Positions 1-5,009 of a stretch of DNA of 5,009 nt are shown one piece after another (the stretch's first letter is position 1; every line of letters starts with the position of its first letter). Location: the NCBI GenBank assembly GCA_003484865.1, contig DMZT01000086.1:1-5009 (forward strand). Reading direction: 5' to 3'. The notes below the pieces were generated by a model that was not told where the DNA came from, did not search any database, and saw nothing but the letters and a program-made list of their open reading frames with translations. Source of the stretch: Stenotrophomonas sp. Its GTDB lineage: Bacteria > Pseudomonadota > Gammaproteobacteria > Xanthomonadales > Xanthomonadaceae. The position numbers were made by a program, and so were the translations under genes.

Positions 1-2401
1 GCGCGGCATTCTGCTGGGTGGTCTCGTCCATCTGGGTGATGGTCTGGTTGACTTGTTCGATACCGGCGGACTGCTCCTTCGAGGCTGCCGAGATCTCGGC
101 CATGATGTCGTTGACCCGGCGCACGCCGGTGACGATCTCTTCCATCGTGCGGCCGGCGGTCTGCACCAGGGCCGAGCCCGCGCTGACCTGAGTGACCGAG
201 TCGTCGATCAAGGTCTTGATTTCCTTGGCCGCCCCGGCGGAGCGCTGCGCCAGTGCGCGGACTTCCGTGGCCACCACCGCGAAACCGCGGCCCTGTTCGC
301 CGGCACGCGCGGCTTCCACCGCAGCGTTCAGCGCCAGGATGTTGGTCTGGAACGCGATGCCGTCGATCACCGAGATGATCTCGGCGATGCGCTTGGACGA
401 GGCCTCGATGCCCGCCATGGTGGTCACCACCTGGCCGACCACCACACCGCCCTGCGAAGCCACCTCGGCAGCGCCGGCGGCGAGCTGGTTGGCCTGCACC
501 GCGTGGTCGGCATTCTGGCGAACCGTGGAGGTGAGTTCTTCCATCGATGCGGCGGTCTCTTCCAGGCTGGCAGCCTGCTGCTCGGTGCGACGCGACAGGT
601 CGCTGTTGCCCGCGGCGATCTCGCCGGCGGCGAGGTTGATACTGCCGGTGGCCTGCTGGATCCGGCCGACGATGTCGGTCAACTGCGCCACCGTGGTATC
701 GGCATCGTCACGCATCCGGGCGAACACGCCATGGAACTCACCACGCATGCGTGCGGTGAGATCACCCGCGGCGATGGCGCGCAGCAGCGCGGAAATCTGC
801 TGCAGGTTGTCATCGCTGACCTGCATCATGGTGTTGAGGTTTTCCACCATCGCGCGGAAGTCGTGGTCGAAGCGCACCACATCGCCACGCTGGCTGAAAT
901 CACCCACCGCCGCCGCCCCGGCCAGATCCCCGATCTGTGTATTGATGGCACGCAGGTTGGCCTTGGTGGTATCCATTGCAGCCGTGAAAGCGGCCTGCTC
1001 GCCGGGCAGGCGGTCCATGTCCTGGCTCAGGTCACCGACCGCGTAGCGCTGCATCACCTCGACCAGACGGCGGGTGACTGCGATGTTGGCGCCCACCAGC
1101 TGGTTGGTGTCTTCCACCATCTTGCCGTACTCGCCGGGGAAGGTCTGCGCGTCCATGCGGTAACTCAGCTCGCCCGCCTCATGTCGCTGGGCCATCTCAC
1201 CCTGCGCGGCCATCACTGCGCGCAGCTGGCTGCGCATGCGCTGCATCGATTCGAGCAGGCGGCCAACTTCGTCATTGCGCGCGGGCGGCAGCGGTGTATC
1301 CAGACGCCCCTCGGCCACGTCTGCGGACAGGCGGACGGCATCGGCCAACGGACGGATCGCCTGACGGCGCAGCAGCACGTACACGCTGCCGCTGAGCACC
1401 AGTGCCGCGCCCAGGCCAACGGCCAGGATGATCCACAGCAGCGCACGTGCCTGCGCGGTGATCAGCGCATGCGGCACGATCACACCCAGCGCGAAATGCT
1501 CTTCGCTGCCGCCGATGCGCAGCGGCACGTAGGTCTTCACGTTGCCTGCCGCATCCGGCTCGAAGGCATCAAAGGTCTTGTCTGCCTTGACCGCCGCCAG
1601 TACCTGCGTGGTCAGCGCATCCTCGCGACGCTTGCCGATCTCGTTGGCGTCCTTCGCGGCCAGGACGATGCCGCCGGGCGAGATCAGTTCCACATGGCCT
1701 TCGCCCATCGGGCGCAGCGCGGCGAGGTGCTTCTGCAATGCGGCCAGGGCGAAGTCCACCGTCACGACCCCGAGGAAGCTGCCGTCATCGATCACCGGGG
1801 TGGACAGCGTGGTCATCAGCACCTTCTGACCGCCGATCTCGTAGGTGTAGGGCTCGGCGACGGTCTGCCGCTTGAGCGCCTTCGGCTTGAGATACCAGTC
1901 GCCATCGCCGGGCACGTCATAGCCGGTCAGCGCATCCTGCATCGGCGCGCCGTCGTGCCAGGCCCAGTAGCTCATGAACCGGCCGGTATCATCGTGTGCC
2001 TCGGCGCCGACGAACTCGGCATCCTTGCCATCGAAGGCGTCGGGTTCCCACAACGTGCCGAAGCCCACCCATTCCGGGTGCACCTGCACCTGCTGGTGGA
2101 TCACCGCAGACACCGTCGCCCGCGACAGCGTTCCCGCAGCGCGCTGCACCAGCAGGTTCTGCGCCAGCGCCTGGCTGGTGGCGAAAGCACTGGAGAGATC
2201 ACCACTCACCCGCAGCGCTTCGGCCTGGGCCTCGCTCTGCATGGTGTGGCGGGAGGCATCCACCAGCGACGCGCTGGCTTCGCGATAGCTGATGGCAGCG
2301 GTGACACCGAAGCAGAGCATGGCGATCAACGCCGTACCCAGCATCAGTCGGTTGGCGATGCTGCCAGGGCGCTTGGAAGCAGTGGGGCGGGACACGGGCA
2401 T
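1..2401 (-). CDS. Methyl-accepting chemotaxis protein with double-Cache sensor and poly-HAMP array (3' end outside window)
   Basis: Inner-membrane chemoreceptor: senses a ligand in the periplasm and controls the CheA/CheW kinase complex that steers flagellar motility. 800 codons are visible; the stop lies beyond base 1. Order: short cytoplasmic tail; membrane helix 1 at about 18-38; dCache-like sensor at about 50-315, with DWY at 168-170 and PYTY at 184-187; membrane helix 2 at about 320-344; five HAMP or HAMP-like units at about 345-575; signalling domain from about 580. The kinase-binding tip (about 678-712, [20 protein letters not shown]) matches the 36H class of E. coli Tsr without gaps. 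By alignment with Tsr, likely methylation residues are Q608, E615 and E622, and E776 on the return helix. Start: ATG at 2401 with a weak GGAA (2410-2413) 8 bases upstream. The frame is closed by a TGA at 2500-2498; GTG 2440 and TTG 2497 are poorer alternatives. The ligand is unknown. The family call is very secure. Confidence 0.97.
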   Translation of the reverse strand, partial: MPVSRPTASKRPGSIANRLMLGTALIAMLCFGVTAAISYREASASLVDASRHTMQSEAQAEALRVSGDLSSAFATSQALAQNLLVQRAAGTLSRATVSAVIHQQVQVHPEWVGFGTLWEPDAFDGKDAEFVGAEAHDDTGRFMSYWAWHDGAPMQDALTGYDVPGDGDWYLKPKALKRQTVAEPYTYEIGGQKVLMTTLSTPVIDDGSFLGVVTVDFALAALQKHLAALRPMGEGHVELISPGGIVLAAKDANEIGKRREDALTTQVLAAVKADKTFDAFEPDAAGNVKTYVPLRIGGSEEHFALGVIVPHALITAQARALLWIILAVGLGAALVLSGSVYVLLRRQAIRPLADAVRLSADVAEGRLDTPLPPARNDEVGRLLESMQRMRSQLRAVMAAQGEMAQRHEAGELSYRMDAQTFPGEYGKMVEDTNQLVGANIAVTRRLVEVMQRYAVGDLSQDMDRLPGEQAAFTAAMDTTKANLRAINTQIGDLAGAAAVGDFSQRGDVVRFDHDFRAMVENLNTMMQVSDDNLQQISALLRAIAAGDLTARMRGEFHGVFARMRDDADTTVAQLTDIVGRIQQATGSINLAAGEIAAGNSDLSRRTEQQAASLEETAASMEELTSTVRQNADHAVQANQLAAGAAEVASQGGVVVGQVVTTMAGIEASSKRIAEIISVIDGIAFQTNILALNAAVEAARAGEQGRGFAVVATEVRALAQRSAGAAKEIKTLIDDSVTQVSAGSALVQTAGRTMEEIVTGVRRVNDIMAEISAASKEQSAGIEQVNQTITQMDETTQQNAA

Positions 2402-2429
2402 GGGGGCGGTTCCGGAAAAAGGGCATACC

Positions 2430-2452
2430 GGCGGGCGCACGCATGCGCCGCC
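2430..2452 (-). other. Second GC-rich hairpin, about 28 bases before the chemoreceptor start
   Basis: As minus-strand RNA, GGCGGCGCA pairs with UGCGCCCGCC around a four-base loop: nine pairs with a single bulged C. It ends about 28 bases upstream of the ATG at 2401 and does not cover the weak GGAA ribosome site at 2410-2413. It could shape translation of the receptor, but no function can be read from the sequence. Confidence 0.35.
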
Positions 2453-2554
2453 ACGGAAACACGCAGTCCATTGCGGGCCGGCACGCGCGCGGTGCAATCA
2501 CGGCGCGGCCAGCGGGGATCGATGCCACTGCCCTGCCCTGTGCAGATATCGGCT

Positions 2555-2577
2555 GCCGGCACCGCGACGGCACCGGC
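2555..2577 (-). other. GC-rich hairpin in the gap between SulP and the chemoreceptor
   Basis: Read as minus-strand RNA, GCCGGUGCCG and CGGUGCCGGC pair around a UCG loop, giving a 10-base-pair stem with two adjacent G-U pairs in the middle. On DNA the same stretch shows as a direct repeat of CGGCACCG (2557-2564 and 2568-2575). No U-tract follows, so it is not a standard intrinsic terminator. It could be a 3' stabilising structure of the SulP transcript, or a structure close to the 5' end of the receptor leader if the promoter at 2599-2625 is real. It could also be chance in GC-rich DNA. Confidence 0.4.
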
Positions 2578-2598
2578 CCAGAGAAGGGACTCAGCTGG

Positions 2599-2625
2599 AT
2601 AACGGCGTCATGCCAGCGATATTGA
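2599..2625 (-). promoter_or_regulatory. Candidate sigma-28 (FliA) promoter for the chemoreceptor gene
   Basis: On the minus strand, TCAA (2625-2622) is followed after exactly 15 bases by GCCGTTAT (2606-2599). The known FliA consensus is TAAA-N15-GCCGATAA, with TCAA common at -35 in pseudomonads. The match is 6 of 8 at -10 with ideal spacing. It lies about 20 bases past the end of the SulP gene, in the gap before the receptor and in the right orientation. FliA control is usual for chemoreceptor genes. It would start transcription near 2592 and give a leader of about 190 bases, which is long. The call rests on a motif match by eye. Confidence 0.6.
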
Positions 2626-2645
2626 GTGCCGAATCCTGACCGTGT

Positions 2646-4112
2646 TCAGTGAACGCCCGTGCTGCGGTCGCCGTGTCCCAGGCGCTCCACCAGTGTCTGG
2701 CTGGCCGCATTGAGTCCAATCACCTCCACCTGCGCCCCGCGTGCGCGCAGTTTGCCGGTCACCCGTTCCAGCGCGCCCACTGCGCTGAGGTCCCAGAAGT
2801 GCGCGCCGCTCAGATCGATGGTCACGCGCTCAGGCACATGCAGCAGGTCGAAGGCCGCCGCGAACTGCCCGGCCGAGGCGAAGAACACCTGCCCGCTGAC
2901 CGTGTAGACCCGGGTGCCGTCGGCCGTGTCGGCCTCGGCGATGTCCAGCATCCGGCCCACCTTGCGGGCGAAGAACAGCGCCGACAGCAGCACCCCGGTC
3001 AGCACCCCCTTGGCCAGATCGTGCGTGGCCACGGTGACGACCACCGTGCCCAGCATCACCACCGAGGAGCTTTTCGGATGCAGCCGGACCTCGGCGAACG
3101 AGCGCCAGTGGAAGGTGCCGATGCTGACCATGATCATCACCGCGACCAGCACGGCCATCGGAATCTGCCGGACCCACTCCGCGCCGTAGACCACCAGCAG
3201 CAGCAACAGCACGCCCGCCACCAGGCAGGACAACCGGCCACGGCCGCCGGAGGACACATTGATCACCGACTGCCCGATCATCGCGCAGCCACCCATGCCG
3301 CCGAACAGCCCGGCGGTGATGTTGGCCAGCCCCTGCCCAGCGCACTCACGGTTGCGCTGGCTGGGGGTGTCGGTCATGTCTTCCACGATCTGCGCGGTCA
3401 TCATCGACTCCAGCAGCCCCACCACCGCCAGCGTGGCCGAGACCGGCAGCAGGATGCGCAGGGTCTCCCAGGTGAGCGGCACATCGGGGAGCAGGAAGGT
3501 CGGCAGGCTGTCCGGCAGCGCGCCCATGTCGCCGACGGTGCGGATGTCCAGGCCCAGCCAGATCGACAGCCCGGTGAGCACCACGATCGCCACCAGCGGC
3601 GAAGGCACCGCGCGGGTCAGCAGCGGCAGCAGGTAGATGATCGCCAGACCGGCCGCGCACACGGCGTACACCGTCCATGGCATCCCGATCAGCTCGGGCA
3701 ACTGCGCAAGAAAGATCAGGATGGCCAGTGCGTTGACGAAGCCGGTGATCACCGAGCGCGAGACGAAGCGCATCAGGGCACCCAGCTTGAGCGCGCCGGC
3801 GACGATCTGCAGCAGCCCGGCCAGGATCGTCGCGGCCAGCAGATACTGCAGGCCGTGGTCGCGGACCAGATCGACCATCACCAGCGCCATCGCGCCGGTG
3901 GCCGCGGAGATCATGCCCGGCCGGCCGCCGGCGATGGCGGTGACCACCGCGATGCAGAACGAAGCGTACAGACCGACCTTGGGGTCGACCCCGGCAATGA
4001 TGGAAAACGCGATCGCTTCGGGAATCAGCGCGAGGGCGACCACGGCGCCGGACAGCAGATCACCGCGGATGTTGCCGAGCCATTGCTGGCGCAGCGGATA
4101 GGACACAGACAT
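2646..4112 (-). CDS. SulP-family inorganic anion transporter with C-terminal STAS domain
   Basis: Inner-membrane carrier of the SulP/SLC26 family. Members move sulfate, bicarbonate or dicarboxylates, usually by symport; the substrate here cannot be told from sequence. 488 residues, normal for short bacterial members. The N-terminal signature is at 30-51 ([11 protein letters not shown] then VGLYASF). About 12-14 hydrophobic segments run from about 18 to 383. E235 lies in the late-core helix ([10 protein letters not shown]), and the glycine/serine-rich half-helix region [18 protein letters not shown] is at 278-295. The STAS domain is at about 397-480, with [15 protein letters not shown] at 431-445; S443 aligns with the serine phosphorylated in SpoIIAA-type STAS proteins. 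Start: ATG at 4112 because GGAG (4123-4120) sits 7 bases upstream. The frame stays open to a TTG at 4205, but those 31 extra residues are basic and atypical of the family. Downstream of an AraC-type regulator on the same strand. Family call very secure. Confidence 0.97.
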   Translation of the reverse strand: MSVSYPLRQQWLGNIRGDLLSGAVVALALIPEAIAFSIIAGVDPKVGLYASFCIAVVTAIAGGRPGMISAATGAMALVMVDLVRDHGLQYLLAATILAGLLQIVAGALKLGALMRFVSRSVITGFVNALAILIFLAQLPELIGMPWTVYAVCAAGLAIIYLLPLLTRAVPSPLVAIVVLTGLSIWLGLDIRTVGDMGALPDSLPTFLLPDVPLTWETLRILLPVSATLAVVGLLESMMTAQIVEDMTDTPSQRNRECAGQGLANITAGLFGGMGGCAMIGQSVINVSSGGRGRLSCLVAGVLLLLLVVYGAEWVRQIPMAVLVAVMIMVSIGTFHWRSFAEVRLHPKSSSVVMLGTVVVTVATHDLAKGVLTGVLLSALFFARKVGRMLDIAEADTADGTRVYTVSGQVFFASAGQFAAAFDLLHVPERVTIDLSGAHFWDLSAVGALERVTGKLRARGAQVEVIGLNAASQTLVERLGHGDRSTGVH

Positions 4113-4119
4113 GGACAGA

Positions 4120-4123
4120 CTCC
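4120..4123 (-). promoter_or_regulatory. Ribosome binding site that fixes the SulP start
   Basis: GGAG on the minus strand, 7 bases upstream of the ATG at 4112-4110. It is the only good Shine-Dalgarno near the 5' end of this gene and decides for this ATG over the TTG at 4205. Confidence 0.8.
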
Positions 4124-4263
4124 ACGCACCGGCGATGCGCACGGCGCGTTGTGTGATGAAGACAAAGCACTCCCTGAGCCAGCGCAAGGGCCGGCGCGTC
4201 GTCAACGCGGTATCAGGGTGGCGTCATCACAAGGGTCCTGCCGGGGCAGCGAAAGCGGCGCGC

Positions 4264-4292
4264 AGGATAGCGCAGTCCTCCGATGGCCTCAA
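4264..4292 (-). promoter_or_regulatory. Weak candidate sigma-70 promoter for the SulP gene
   Basis: On the minus strand, TTGAGG (4292-4287) and TATCCT (4269-4264) are 17 bases apart; each matches 4 of 6 consensus bases. The -35 element overlaps the TGA stop codon of the AraC-type gene (4291-4289). Transcription would begin near 4257, leaving a leader of about 145 bases. Matches of this quality arise by chance, and read-through from the regulator gene is equally possible. Confidence 0.3.
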
Positions 4293-5009
4293 ACATGGCC
4301 AGCCAGTTCACCTCGCGCGTTGCCTGCCCAGCGCGACGGTGGCTGCCCGGTCACCCGCCGGAACGCCGCGGCGAACTTGCCGGGGTTGGCATAGCCCATC
4401 GCCAGGGCGACCTCGGTGACGCTGCGGCCGGCCAGCAGCATCGGCTTGGCCGCTTCCATCCGGCGCCAGGTGAGGTACGCGTAGGGCGTCATGCCGGTCG
4501 CCAGCCGGAAGCCACGACTGAAGCCACTGGCTTCCTGCCCGACTTCCTGCGCCATGCGGGCAACGCCCATGTCATCGCCGAGATGGGCATCGATCAGTTC
4601 CTGCACGCGCTTGACGTGCGCTGGCGACAACGCGCGTCGCGTCGGGGGCGACGCAACCGGAAGTCCCGCCAACCGCTTCAGCACCAGATCGACACCGTGC
4701 TCGAAGAACGCGGCTGAGCCTGCATGCGCTTCAGCGCAGTGCCATAGCGCCCCCATCACCGAGGCGATCACCGGGTCCCCATGCAGCGCCGATGCTGCGC
4801 GATGCAGCTGCTCCAAGCGCACGTCGTGCCCCTGCAGATGCCGCGCGTCGATGGCCAGGCCCAGCAGCGCCAGCGCTGGGCTGCGGAATTCGCCCGGGCA
4901 GTCCGGCAACACCAGATTGAACGCGCCTGGGCGCCAAGGCTGCGCGATGCGTCCGAGCGCCGTGCGCTGATACAACGCACCGCCGCCCGCCGTGAGCAGC
5001 CCGATGCAG
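4289..5009 (-). CDS. AraC/XylS-family transcriptional regulator (5' end outside window)
   Basis: DNA-binding transcription factor. 239 residues are visible and the frame stays open to the window edge, so the true start lies beyond base 5009; in-frame TTG (4975) is only an internal codon. The C-terminal AraC domain covers visible residues about 128-230. The first helix-turn-helix is at about 147-170 (MGVARMAQEVG then GFSRGFRLATGMTPYAYL), and the linker WRRMEAAKPMLL is at 181-192. The second is at about 196-227 (SVTEVALAMGYANPGKF then AFRRVTGQPPSRW), which carries the family signature. The part before it (about 1-115) is the end of an effector or dimerisation domain, with the pattern DPVIASVMGALWH at 78-90 often seen just before AraC DNA-binding domains. 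The effector is unknown. It ends 176 bases before the SulP gene on the same strand, so it may regulate or be co-transcribed with it; this is inference. No terminator is visible after its stop. Confidence 0.95.
   Translation of the reverse strand, partial: CIGLLTAGGGALYQRTALGRIAQPWRPGAFNLVLPDCPGEFRSPALALLGLAIDARHLQGHDVRLEQLHRAASALHGDPVIASVMGALWHCAEAHAGSAAFFEHGVDLVLKRLAGLPVASPPTRRALSPAHVKRVQELIDAHLGDDMGVARMAQEVGQEASGFSRGFRLATGMTPYAYLTWRRMEAAKPMLLAGRSVTEVALAMGYANPGKFAAAFRRVTGQPPSRWAGNARGELAGHV

Noticed and set aside
2546..2553. GCCGATAT on the minus strand, 7 of 8 bases of a sigma-28 -10 box
   Set aside because: The four bases 15 positions upstream are TGCC, so there is no -35 element; the candidate at 2599-2625 has both boxes at correct spacing.
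53..2602. 849-codon open frame on the plus strand
   Set aside because: It lies codon-for-codon opposite the chemoreceptor. Its stops would need TTA, CTA or TCA codons in the receptor, none of which is used in 800 codons. The translation is H/R/G/D-rich with no recognisable domain, and the opposite strand has an unmistakable gene.
2591..2616. Possible terminator after SulP (GCTGG and CCAGC flanking the region)
   Set aside because: Only five base pairs with a long loop and no T-tract on the minus strand.
4113..4205. 31-residue N-terminal extension of SulP from a TTG codon
   Set aside because: No Shine-Dalgarno at the TTG, basic sequence unlike the family's N-terminus, and a good GGAG is placed for the ATG at 4112.
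4261..4280. Short inverted repeat (AGGA...TCCT and GCGC...GCGC) after the AraC-type gene
   Set aside because: Four-base arms and no T-run; not a supportable terminator or operator.
2649..4394. 581-codon open frame on the plus strand
   Set aside because: Codon-aligned antisense shadow of the SulP gene for the same reason; its product is rich in H, Q, R and G with no membrane segments or domains.
4283..4717. 144-codon open frame on the plus strand
   Set aside because: Codon-aligned shadow of the AraC-type gene; it ends exactly where that gene uses its TCA serine codon (visible residue 98).
1..5009. Mobile elements, CRISPR arrays, tRNA/rRNA genes, defence or toxin-antitoxin genes
   Set aside because: No transposase or integrase motifs, no terminal or spaced direct repeats, no structured RNA signatures; base and codon character look uniform over the window.

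Overview
The window is GC-rich chromosomal DNA. Its three real genes all lie on the minus strand, so transcription runs from high to low coordinates. The codon choice (no TTA, CTA or TCA in either the receptor or the transporter) and the style of the chemoreceptor suggest a gammaproteobacterium of the Xanthomonas/Stenotrophomonas type. That placement is an inference from general resemblance, not the result of a search.

In order of transcription: (1) 5009-4289, the C-terminal 239 residues of an AraC/XylS-family transcription regulator whose start lies outside the window. (2) A 176-base gap with a weak candidate sigma-70 promoter, then a complete SulP-family anion transporter with a C-terminal STAS domain (4112-2646, 488 residues), started by a clear GGAG Shine-Dalgarno. 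(3) A 244-base gap with a good candidate flagellar sigma-28 (FliA) promoter and two GC-rich hairpins in what would be a long untranslated leader. (4) 2401-1, the first 800 residues of a transmembrane methyl-accepting chemotaxis protein, whose last residues lie beyond base 1.

The chemoreceptor is the richest gene: an N-terminal transmembrane helix, a periplasmic double-Cache sensor, a second transmembrane helix, an unusual array of five HAMP or HAMP-like units at 44-46 residue spacing, and a 36H-type (Tsr-like) signalling domain with recognisable methylation sites. The SulP transporter and the AraC regulator could be functionally linked because they are adjacent on one strand, but nothing in the sequence proves it. 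The receptor seems to be transcribed on its own with the motility regulon.

I see no mobile element, CRISPR array, tRNA/rRNA, toxin-antitoxin or phage-defence gene, and no clearly new system. The very long open frames on the plus strand are antisense shadows of the three genes. The observations most worth following are the HAMP array, the sigma-28-like promoter and the structured leader of the receptor.
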